Assembly: GCA_003129525.1 (NCBI GenBank)
Contig: CP029329.1
Span: forward strand, 337,001-401,000
DNA length: 64,000 bases
DNA from: Clostridium beijerinckii
GTDB lineage: Bacteria > Bacillota > Clostridia > Clostridiales > Clostridiaceae
Direction of reading: 5' to 3'
Position numbers and translations under genes: made by a program. Positions 53,619 through 61,421 of the stretch are shown piece by piece (the stretch's first letter is position 1; each line of letters starts with the position of its first letter). Below the pieces are notes generated by a model that worked only from the letters and a program-made list of their open reading frames with translations, had not been told where the DNA came from and did no database searches.

Positions 53619-54989
53619 TTATGATACAGTTATTTTCTTTTCTTGGTTGCAAGTTAAAATCACTTCTTGTTTATCGCTTGATTTAGTAATTAATTTAACA
53701 TCATGACCCCAAAGCTCTTGAACATACTTTAAGGTTTCTTTAGCATAAGAAAGCTCTAAGACTCTCCCATCAAATACATTTTCTAGAGTTAATGTATAAT
53801 TCTTTTTGTTATAATCTATAACTCTAATGTATGGTATATTCCCTATTCCTGAGGTATACGAAAGCGTATCTCTTATAGTTTTCCAGCCAGTTTCATCTGA
53901 TATTTCTTCAATAAGAGTATCAAATGTCCTCATATTATATTGAAATAAATTTAATTCTTCACATAATTCTCTAGTCAAGTAACGTCTTAAGAAAGAAGAA
54001 TCACGCTCAATTTCCCTAACTTCAAATATTTTTTCCTTTCCATATCGCTTTTCAATATCTTCAAATATTTTGAAGCCAATATAATATGGATTTAATCCTC
54101 CTATAGCAGGTGCTATTACATCATTATGCCTTTTTAAAAACTCAAGATGTAGCTCTTGTGGTAATTCTAATTGCTTTAAAATATTATAATGAGTATAACT
54201 TGCCCAACCTTCATTCATTATTTTAGTTTCAATTTGAGGAATAAAATACTCTGTTTCTCTTTTAACTATTCTTAAAATAGTTTTTTCCCATTCTTCTAGA
54301 TGTCCATAATCTATTATAAATCCAATAAGATCATCTACAGGTTCTAATGGAATTTTCTCCAAATCTGGTAACTTTATTTCTTCATAAGAATCTACTATAC
54401 CTCTATTTTCTTTTTTATTCTCATACTCTTTTAATATATTTTCTTTAATCTCATCATTTGATAATTCTTTTATCCCAATATTCCGTTTAGATTGAAATCT
54501 TATGGCATGGGCAGCATCCAATATTCTCTCAACCTCAGCATATCCTATACTTGGATCATCAATATATTCTCTTATTATTTTTGCATCTAAATTAAACATT
54601 TCCAAAGTATATTTTGCATTAGTTCCCTGTTTAAACAATCTATTATTTTTGAAAAAGTCATTATGTCCGTATACATGTGCCATTGTTAATATTTGCAGTA
54701 ATAATGTATTATCTTTCATTAAATATGCTAAACAAGGATCTGAATTAATTACCATTTCATAAGGAAGCCCTGTGAGGTTTAAAGAATATAGTGTTTTATT
54801 TTTCTCATAAGATTTACCAAAACTCCAATGTGGATATCTTGATGGCATTCCAACATAAGCTTCATACCCTATCATCTCATTAAAACCTATCATTTCGAAT
54901 TCTTGAGGATAAAAATCTAATCCATATTCCTTAACCTTTTTCTCTATTTTTTCATTCCACTTCTCGATATCACTAAAACTATATCCCAA
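53619..54989 (-). CDS. spoVR: SpoVR family protein
   Basis: SpoVR is needed for normal spore cortex in B. subtilis and is of unknown biochemistry. The 456-residue protein has the typical N-terminus (IEKWNEKIEKKVKEYGLDFYPQEFEMI), AYVGMPSRYPHWSFGKSYE, MAHVYGHNDFFKNN, NEGWASYTHY, and the C-terminal ELCEELNLFQY region. Conserved His residues in HVYGHNDFF suggest a metal site. The start is a TTG with GGAGGA upstream. It is the third gene of prkA-yhbH-spoVR, separated from yhbH by a repeat element. Confidence 0.96.
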   Translation of the reverse strand: MGYSFSDIEKWNEKIEKKVKEYGLDFYPQEFEMIGFNEMIGYEAYVGMPSRYPHWSFGKSYEKNKTLYSLNLTGLPYEMVINSDPCLAYLMKDNTLLLQILTMAHVYGHNDFFKNNRLFKQGTNAKYTLEMFNLDAKIIREYIDDPSIGYAEVERILDAAHAIRFQSKRNIGIKELSNDEIKENILKEYENKKENRGIVDSYEEIKLPDLEKIPLEPVDDLIGFIIDYGHLEEWEKTILRIVKRETEYFIPQIETKIMNEGWASYTHYNILKQLELPQELHLEFLKRHNDVIAPAIGGLNPYYIGFKIFEDIEKRYGKEKIFEVREIERDSSFLRRYLTRELCEELNLFQYNMRTFDTLIEEISDETGWKTIRDTLSYTSGIGNIPYIRVIDYNKKNYTLTLENVFDGRVLELSYAKETLKYVQELWGHDVKLITKSSDKQEVILTCNQEKKITVS

Positions 54990-55009
54990 TTTTTTATTCC
55001 TCCTTCACA

Positions 55010-55074
55010 GCACCTTTAAAAAATAACAGACCAATATATTTGTCTATTTTGGTCTGTTATTTTTTCATGTGCCT
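55010..55074. repeat. MITE-like AGGCATATG element overlapping the yhbH stop
   Basis: AAAAAATAACAGACC pairs with GGTCTGTTATTTTTT around TATTTGTCTATTTT, and the ends are GCACCTTT and CATGTGCC. It is the best-formed copy in the window. Its right end contains the last codons and stop of yhbH (55065-55074). T tracts on both sides make it terminator-like, lying 20 bp upstream of the spoVR start. Confidence 0.75.
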
Positions 55075-56234
55075 AACTCCTTCCTAAGCATAATCTTAAG
55101 TGCTTCCCATAAATCCTTTTTTTCTTTTATAATTACAGGAACAAATTTTTCATCTACTATTTCTTTTTTAAACTTATGATACATTGTTGTTGTATATGTT
55201 GATGGCAAAAGTTCTGCATAACCAAACATATTACTAACTTTACATATACTTTTAACTGCCATAACTGCTCTTTCATTATCTTCTGACCAATTATCTCCAT
55301 CACTTGCATATATGCTATATATATTCCATGCTGCTGGTGGATATTTTTCTTCAATTAATTTTAATGCTTCATTAATACCACTTGATATATACGTGCCTCC
55401 AGATTCAGATTTATGAAAAAACTCATATTCATCTACTCTTTTTGCAACCGTTGTATGGTATATAAACTCAAAGGCTATATTGTTATACTTTCTTTTTAAA
55501 AAAGTAGCTAATACAAAAAAATATGATCTTGCTAAATATTTCTTTGTTATGTCCATTGAACCAGAAGCATCCATAATAAATAACATAACTGCATTGCTAT
55601 CTTTTTTTGGTTTCATCTTGACCCTATAGTATCTTAAATCTTCTTCTCTAAATGGAAATCTATCTAGTTCTTGATCACTTTCTAATTCTTTCAATGCTCT
55701 TTTTTTACCTTGCTTCCTTGCAATCTTGGACATAACTGTTTTCTTCTTTGCAAGTCTAGGTCTTATTCCATGAGTTTTATATCCTCTTTTTTTACTACTG
55801 GCTTCAGTAATTATTTCAGAATACTTCTTTTCATCTAAGTTAGGCAAGTTTAAGTCTTCAGATATATAATCCATTAATTCCTCAAGAGTGATTTCTGTTT
55901 CATAGACATCATCTCCCTCTTCATTTCCCGCCCCTTGATTTCCTTTAGCTAATTTTTTATTTCCTTTTCCGAGCTTTTCTCCTCTTTTTTCATCTCCAAT
56001 GCCACTAGCTACACCTTTAGAATTTTTTCCATAAACAAATTGATATTCTTTGATTCCCTTAATTGGTATTTTAAATTTTTTATTTTTACTTTCCCCAACA
56101 ATACTCTCTTCTGATAATATATCTCCCAAATTCTCTTTTATTGATTTTTCTACAAGTTGTCTATGTCTTCTTCTATCTTCTATGGATCTGTCGTGATCAA
56201 TTGGATTATTAGTATAATCTCTAAATATTGCCAT
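55065..56234 (-). CDS. yhbH: Sporulation protein YhbH (DUF444)
   Basis: A 389-residue DUF444 protein with a von Willebrand factor A-like domain in the C-terminal half: [23 protein letters not shown] (MIDAS DxSxS, near residue 217) and [20 protein letters not shown]. The N-terminal half is basic and of unknown fold ([20 protein letters not shown]). It is the partner of PrkA in sporulation and stress in many bacteria. It starts 9 bp after prkA and ends inside a repeat element, its final residues (ELGT) being partly repeat-derived. Confidence 0.96.
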   Translation of the reverse strand: MAIFRDYTNNPIDHDRSIEDRRRHRQLVEKSIKENLGDILSEESIVGESKNKKFKIPIKGIKEYQFVYGKNSKGVASGIGDEKRGEKLGKGNKKLAKGNQGAGNEEGDDVYETEITLEELMDYISEDLNLPNLDEKKYSEIITEASSKKRGYKTHGIRPRLAKKKTVMSKIARKQGKKRALKELESDQELDRFPFREEDLRYYRVKMKPKKDSNAVMLFIMDASGSMDITKKYLARSYFFVLATFLKRKYNNIAFEFIYHTTVAKRVDEYEFFHKSESGGTYISSGINEALKLIEEKYPPAAWNIYSIYASDGDNWSEDNERAVMAVKSICKVSNMFGYAELLPSTYTTTMYHKFKKEIVDEKFVPVIIKEKKDLWEALKIMLRKELGT

Positions 56235-56242
56235 AATCTACT

Positions 56243-58174
56243 TTAATCTCTCCATAAATTATTAGCTGCATATTTTAAAATCACATCACAACAATGAAGA
56301 CAATATCCATTCTTTTTCATTTCTTCCACCATAGAATCATATTTTTCAGCTTGTTCTTTGTCTCTAACCTTTGACCTAGTTATAATTCTAGATAAATCTT
56401 TAACTGAAGCTGTTAGTTTCTTTTCTATAGCTTCTTTTAAAGGTTCATACGATGTATAATCCAAGCCTCCACCTTTTCTAACTATATAAAACATATATGA
56501 AGTAACATCTGATCTAAAACCTTTAGCTGATGCTGCATATACCCCTATTTGTTCTTCTATGCTTCTCATAAATTCTTCATCCGGGTTAAGCTCTTCTCCA
56601 GTTGAAATATCTTTTATTTTACTCTTATTTACGTAAGCTTCTGCATTATCTATATAATTATTAAATAGACTCTCTGCTTGTTCTCTAAATGAATGTATAA
56701 ATGCCTTAGTAATTTCTCTCTCAATAATTTTATTATATTCTTTTCTAATATTATCTTGAATAAATCCTAAATACCTTTTCTTGTCATCAGATGCAATATC
56801 AAGTTCCTTAACTGATCTTATTATACTTTCCATTATGCTAAGTGGATTTATACAATCATATCCTGATTCTGAAAGCGCATTATCTATAGTTTTTATAATA
56901 AATCTTGTACTTATACCCTTCATTCCTTCATATTGTCCCGCTTCTTCTCTAAGTTCTCCAATGTCAATCTTCTTAGTTGTCCCCTTTTCAACAATTTCTT
57001 CCCCATTGTAAATTTTAAGTTTAGTCATAGCATCTGCTTTAGCTGAAGGTGTAAGTCTTGAAAGTATTGCAAACATCGCTGCAATTTCAATAGTATGTGG
57101 TGCTATATGAGCCTTGAAATTGCTTCTTTTTAATATTTTTTCATATATTTTAACTTCCTCATCAAGTTCTAAACAATATGGAACTTCAACTTTTACTATT
57201 CTATCTAGTATAGCTTCATTTGTATGGTCTGACTTAAACCTATTCCATTCAGCCTCATTTGAATGAGCAACTATAACTCCATCAAAATAAAGCATAGAAC
57301 CTTTACCAGGCGATGGTATAGATTTTTCTTGAGTTGCAGTAATTATTGTATGAAGATATTCAACATCATTTTTAAATACCTCAATAAATTCTACAAGTCC
57401 TCTATTTCCAACATTAAAAGCACCATTTAAAGAAAATATTCTCGGGTCATCTTCTGAATATAAATCCATTTTAGATATGTCAACAGAACCTGTTAAAATT
57501 GAAGTGTCTTGATTATTAGGATCAACTGGTGGTACTACCCCTATTCCCTTTCTTGATCTAATAGAAAATTCTGTTCTTTCAACTGGAAAATCTTCATATA
57601 TTCCATTATAGTAATGAGTAAGCCTATATTTACATATAGGACATAAATCTCCTTCAATTTGTACTCCAAGCATTTCCTCAAACCTAGGTCTTAAATGTTT
57701 TGGAATAAGATGAAGCGGTTCCTCATGCATTGGACATCCCTTTAAAGCATAAACAGGCTCACAATCCTCTAATGCAGATTTTAAGCTCTCAACTATAGAT
57801 GATTTACCAGCACCAACTGGGCCAACAAGATATAAAACTTGTCTTGCTTCTTCACCCTTCATAGCTGCTGATTTAAAATAACTAGCAAGCTTCATGATAA
57901 CTTTATCAATTCCATAAAAATCTTCTTTGAAAAAACCATATCTTCTTATTAAATCATTCCCATAGACTTTTCGTATTCTAGGATTTTCCTCAGCTTTTAA
58001 TTCTTCTACTCCCTTATTAATAATCATGTCATAAATTCTTTTATGTGCAAGAATTACTACTTCTGGATTTTCCTTGACAAGCTCTAGATAATCTAAAAAA
58101 CTGCCTTCAAATCTTAGGGTGTTGCCTTTTTCTCTATCTATTTCTATAAATTCTTTAAAGTTCATACTCATCAT
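56243..58174 (-). CDS. prkA: PrkA serine protein kinase / AAA+ ATPase
   Basis: PrkA is a forespore-linked protein with an AAA+ ATPase N-terminal domain and a kinase-like C-terminal part; it has been described both as a kinase and as an ATP-dependent protease. The 643-residue protein has Walker A GPVGAGKSS (near residue 116), a zinc-like CxxC pair in CPICKYR and CPMHEEP, Walker B-like GSMLYFDGVIVAHSNEAEW and the C-terminal PrkA domain. I chose the ATG at 58174, five bases after AAGGAG; a GTG six bases earlier overlaps it. First gene of prkA-yhbH-spoVR, like E. coli yeaG-yeaH-ycgB. Confidence 0.95.
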   Translation of the reverse strand: MMSMNFKEFIEIDREKGNTLRFEGSFLDYLELVKENPEVVILAHKRIYDMIINKGVEELKAEENPRIRKVYGNDLIRRYGFFKEDFYGIDKVIMKLASYFKSAAMKGEEARQVLYLVGPVGAGKSSIVESLKSALEDCEPVYALKGCPMHEEPLHLIPKHLRPRFEEMLGVQIEGDLCPICKYRLTHYYNGIYEDFPVERTEFSIRSRKGIGVVPPVDPNNQDTSILTGSVDISKMDLYSEDDPRIFSLNGAFNVGNRGLVEFIEVFKNDVEYLHTIITATQEKSIPSPGKGSMLYFDGVIVAHSNEAEWNRFKSDHTNEAILDRIVKVEVPYCLELDEEVKIYEKILKRSNFKAHIAPHTIEIAAMFAILSRLTPSAKADAMTKLKIYNGEEIVEKGTTKKIDIGELREEAGQYEGMKGISTRFIIKTIDNALSESGYDCINPLSIMESIIRSVKELDIASDDKKRYLGFIQDNIRKEYNKIIEREITKAFIHSFREQAESLFNNYIDNAEAYVNKSKIKDISTGEELNPDEEFMRSIEEQIGVYAASAKGFRSDVTSYMFYIVRKGGGLDYTSYEPLKEAIEKKLTASVKDLSRIITRSKVRDKEQAEKYDSMVEEMKKNGYCLHCCDVILKYAANNLWRD

Positions 58175-58286
58175 AAACACTCCTTCCCCTTATAACTAAA
58201 ATATATTCATTTAAGCAAAGACATTATGACTACTTTTTTTAAATAGTTCCTCTTTATTGTATTAATCATCTAAAGAAATAAGAAAT

Positions 58287-58322
58287 AAAGACTATAAGAT
58301 GTTTATTCATCCTATAATCTTT
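58287..58322. other. Inverted repeat upstream of prkA
   Basis: AAAGACTATAAGATG pairs imperfectly with CATCCTATAATCTTT. It is either a terminator for the small gene to the right or part of the prkA leader. The rest of 58175-58490 is AT-rich with nothing else supportable. Confidence 0.5.
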
Positions 58323-58490
58323 ATTACTTGTATTTATTAAAATTATATTGTTTCACTCATAACCTTTAGTAATTTTTCTGTAAAATTTATAAATGCTTTT
58401 TTATTCAATATTACATTTTTATAATATCCCATTCGCGTATTATTTCATTTTCATTTATAATTTCCCATTTTCATATTAAATCTTTTACCT

Positions 58491-58528
58491 AAAAAGATAT
58501 CCATAAACAACTATATGAATATCTTTTA
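58491..58528 (-). terminator. Terminator of the 45-residue protein gene
   Basis: AAAAGATATTCATATAG paired with a complementary arm ending GGATATCTTTT and followed by TTAGG; one internal mismatch pair. It is 10 bp after the stop. Confidence 0.65.
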
Positions 58529-58537
58529 ATATTACTT

Positions 58538-58675
58538 TTAATCAAAGGTTTTGGGAATAAATTCAGAATCTTTAGCTTTTGGTTCACCAAAAACTGCTTT
58601 TGAACTTTCTGCTTGCGGATTATGATTTATACTTTTATGTTTATTGGTATGTTTTCTTTTCATACTATTATCCAT
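58538..58675 (-). CDS. Unknown 45-residue basic protein
   Basis: An ATG at 58675 follows AGGTGATGTAA and opens 45 codons: MDNSMKRKHTNKHKSINHNP, then QAESSKAVFGEPKAKDSEFI, ending PKTFD. The N-terminus is strongly basic and His/Lys-rich, the C-terminus mixed. The length, soluble and disordered composition and nearby sporulation operon suggest a small spore protein, but it does not match the alpha/beta SASP signature. A second small gene with a similar MDN start and ribosome site lies at 59322-59468. Unrecognised. Confidence 0.6.
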   Translation of the reverse strand: MDNSMKRKHTNKHKSINHNPQAESSKAVFGEPKAKDSEFIPKTFD

Positions 58676-58748
58676 TTACATCACCTACCTACTCCTATAA
58701 CTCTTATAATAGTTTGTTCATTCATCATTATTTTATACATGTCACTAT

Positions 58749-59177
58749 TTAGTTTTCTATAATCTTTGCTATTTCATTAACTGATGCTTTTATTGTAAAT
58801 ATAATATCCTCATCAATCCTTAATTTGCTTTCATTCTCATTTACTTTTATTTGATTTATAGTTAAGTTATTTGAAGATATTTCTCTATATCTGGTACTTG
58901 CTATATCTATAATAAATTTTTTATTTTTAGCACCTGTAAGTTTTACAATAATTCCATATGGCTGGTTTTCTGTTTTAATCATTATATCTATAATGTTATC
59001 ACCTTTCCCACAGCAACCCACTTTTACATCACCTGGAACTTTTAATATAGTGGCTTCACCTGTAATGGTCATCCAACCGCCACTCAATGTTGATTTAACT
59101 AATATGTCTAATTTATATTTTTCTTCTATTTTCTTTAAAACTTCGCCCAATTCACACACCGTTAATTCTAATTTCAT
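58749..59177 (-). CDS. Unknown 142-residue protein
   Basis: I do not recognise this 142-residue protein. It starts MKLELTVCELGEVLKKIEEK, contains GGWMTITGEATILKVPGDVK and a Cys pair in VGCCGKGDN, and ends with helical KASVNEIAKIIEN. It looks like a small alpha/beta domain with no signal peptide. The ATG at 59177 has GGAGAAGTG just upstream; a longer frame to 59261 has no ribosome site. The neighbours on both sides are small unknown genes on the same strand. Confidence 0.7.
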   Translation of the reverse strand: MKLELTVCELGEVLKKIEEKYKLDILVKSTLSGGWMTITGEATILKVPGDVKVGCCGKGDNIIDIMIKTENQPYGIIVKLTGAKNKKFIIDIASTRYREISSNNLTINQIKVNENESKLRIDEDIIFTIKASVNEIAKIIEN

Positions 59178-59260
59178 CTGCACTTCTCCTTTTACATATT
59201 TTTGATATAATATTTTATCATGATGATTTATATTTATGCTTAGATTAATAATAATCAACA

Positions 59261-59322
59261 AAGAATAAAAGAGGATATGTCAAATTGATTCAAGAATCAT
59301 TTTGATATATCCTCTTTATTCT
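59261..59322 (-). terminator. Terminator of the 48-residue protein gene
   Basis: A long imperfect stem, AAGAATAAAGAGGATAT with ATATCCTCTTTTATTCTT, begins at the stop codon of the gene to the right and runs to TTTGTTG on the minus strand. Confidence 0.75.
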
Positions 59323-59468
59323 TACAGATGATCCTTTTCCTTATGTGGAGGTGCACCTATTTTCTTGCCTTCAATAATTCCCAAGTCTGCATTACCTTTA
59401 GGATCTATTTTTCTGCGTTCTGCATTAGATTTAGGTCTATCTTTAACTCTATTTTTATTATTATCCAT
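59322..59468 (-). CDS. Unknown 48-residue basic protein
   Basis: The ATG at 59468 is preceded by GAGGTGATACAA and opens 48 codons: MDNNKNRVKDRPKSNAERRK, then IDPKGNADLGIIEGKKIGAP, ending PHKEKDHL. It is hydrophilic, rich in Lys, Arg and Asn, and likely disordered. A longer frame reaching 59594 has no ribosome site. It shares the MDN start, ribosome site style (GGTGAT) and small basic character with 58538-58675. Small acid-soluble or other spore proteins are possible; no family recognised. Confidence 0.62.
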   Translation of the reverse strand: MDNNKNRVKDRPKSNAERRKIDPKGNADLGIIEGKKIGAPPHKEKDHL

Positions 59469-59608
59469 TTGTATCACCTCATTATTAGGGTGTGCATTTA
59501 ATATTATTTTATACTGTTTAATATTGTATATAATATGGATATCAAATTCATCTACGAAAACAGATAATTCTTCGCTAATCCACAACTTTATCAAATGTAA
59601 ATTTTTAT

Positions 59609-59657
59609 TATAATAGCATGATATTTACAATTTTATGATACAGTAGTATCATAAAAT
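59609..59657 (+). promoter_or_regulatory. Promoter with perfect inverted-repeat operator for the ABC exporter
   Basis: TATAAT at 59609-59614 is a probable -10 with a poor -35. About 15 bases further is a perfect inverted repeat, ATTTTATGATAC-AGTA-GTATCATAAAAT (59630-59657), lying in the expected 5' untranslated region. This is the form of a dimeric repressor site, and binding would block the exporter genes. The regulator is not in the window. Confidence 0.72.
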
Positions 59658-59690
59658 CTATATATTAGTTGAGCGAGGTGAATTTATTAT

Positions 59691-61421
59691 ATGGCAAGAT
59701 TAATGAAGTATGTTGAACCCTATATTGGCATTGTTATTGTCTCAATTATACTATTGTTTGGACAAGCAATTTGTGACCTCGCATTACCAGACTATATGTC
59801 TGATATTGTAAATAAAGGAATAAGTAATGGTGATGCAATGTACATAATAAAATTAGGTTTTCAAATGCTTGGAATTTCTCTTATTAGTGCCATTTTCAGT
59901 ATCGCAGTAGGATTCATTGCATCTAAAGTTGCTGCTGGAATAAGCCAGTCTCTAAGAATTGATTTATTTGAAAAAGTTGAAGCTTTTTCAAATGCTGAGT
60001 TTGATAAGTTTGCTACATCTTCTCTTATTACAAGAACAACAAATGATGTTACGCAAATTCAAACTCTTATTGTTATGCTCATACGAATAATTTTTTATGC
60101 ACCTATTCTTGGTATTGGTGGTTTTATACATGCACTAGCCAATAGTAAATCAATGTCTTGGATTATAGTTCTTTCTATAATAAGTCTTTTAGGACTTATT
60201 GGAACTATATTTTCTTTAGTAATGCCTAAATTTAAGATTGTTCAAAGTTTAATTGATAAGCTTAACCTTGTAGTTCGTGAAAATCTTGATGGTATGCTTG
60301 TTATTAGAGCTTTTAATACCCAAAAATTTGAGGAAGATAGATTTGACAAGGCCAATAAAAATCTTACAGATACTAATCTTTTTATAAATAGGATTACATC
60401 TGGAATGATGCCTGCCATGATGCTTCTAATGAACTTAGTTACGGTTTTAATTGTATGGGTTGGTGCAAATCAAGTTTCTGCTTTTAAGATGGATGTTGGA
60501 GAAATGATGGCATATATGCAATATGTAATGCAAATAATAATGGCATTTCTAATGATGGCAATGATGTTTATTATGATTCCAAGAGCTTCTGTTTCCGCTA
60601 ATCGTATTGCAGATGTTCTTGAGACAGAGCCTTCGATTAAAGATTCTTCTCCTCCAAGTAATAATTTGAAAACTTCTACTGGGCTTATAGAATTTAAAAA
60701 TGTTTGTTTTAGTTATCCTGGAGCAGAAGAAGATGTTCTGCATAATATAAGTTTTACTGCTAAACCTTCACAGACAACAGCATTTATTGGATCAACTGGT
60801 AGTGGAAAATCATCATTGATCAATTTAATCCCAAGATTTTATGATGCTACAAGTGGTGAAGTTTTAATAGATGGCATAAATGTAAGCACCTTAAGTCTAC
60901 ATGAATTAAGGGATAACCTTGGATATGTTCCACAAAAGGGAATTTTATTTTCAGGAACAATTAAAAGTAATGTAGCTTATGGTGGTAAAAATCCAAGTGA
61001 AGATGATATTCTAAGAGCCTCAAAAATTGCACAAGCAATGGAGTTTATAGACTCTAAGCCAGAAAAATTTGAAACTTCAATAGCCCAAGGTGGTAATAAT
61101 GTGTCTGGTGGACAAAAGCAACGTTTATCAATTGCACGCGCACTAGTAAAAAAACCTCAAATATGCATTTTTGATGATAGTTTTTCAGCATTAGATTTTA
61201 AAACTGATGCAGCACTTAGAAAATCATTAAAAGAAGAAACAGGTTCTAGCACAGTTTTGCTAGTAGCACAAAGAATAAGTACGATTATGACGGCTGATCA
61301 AATTATCGTTTTAGATAAAGGACATATTGTTGGATGCGGTACTCACGAAGAACTTATGAAAACCTGCGAAGTTTATCAAGAAATTGCTTTATCTCAGCTT
61401 AGTAAGGAGGAGTTAGAATGA
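59691..61421 (+). CDS. Heterodimeric ABC exporter subunit A (degenerate site)
   Basis: A 576-residue half-transporter with six transmembrane helices (about 1-310) and one ATPase domain (about 340-576). Walker A is GSTGSGKSS, the signature NVSGGQKQRLS is canonical, but Walker B ends FDDSFSALD, with Asp in place of the catalytic Glu. That marks the degenerate-site partner of heterodimeric exporters such as BmrC/BmrD or TM287/288. Its stop overlaps the next gene's ATG (ATGA). GAGGTG precedes the ATG. It probably exports lipids or drugs; substrate unknown. Confidence 0.93.
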   Translation: MARLMKYVEPYIGIVIVSIILLFGQAICDLALPDYMSDIVNKGISNGDAMYIIKLGFQMLGISLISAIFSIAVGFIASKVAAGISQSLRIDLFEKVEAFSNAEFDKFATSSLITRTTNDVTQIQTLIVMLIRIIFYAPILGIGGFIHALANSKSMSWIIVLSIISLLGLIGTIFSLVMPKFKIVQSLIDKLNLVVRENLDGMLVIRAFNTQKFEEDRFDKANKNLTDTNLFINRITSGMMPAMMLLMNLVTVLIVWVGANQVSAFKMDVGEMMAYMQYVMQIIMAFLMMAMMFIMIPRASVSANRIADVLETEPSIKDSSPPSNNLKTSTGLIEFKNVCFSYPGAEEDVLHNISFTAKPSQTTAFIGSTGSGKSSLINLIPRFYDATSGEVLIDGINVSTLSLHELRDNLGYVPQKGILFSGTIKSNVAYGGKNPSEDDILRASKIAQAMEFIDSKPEKFETSIAQGGNNVSGGQKQRLSIARALVKKPQICIFDDSFSALDFKTDAALRKSLKEETGSSTVLLVAQRISTIMTADQIIVLDKGHIVGCGTHEELMKTCEVYQEIALSQLSKEELE

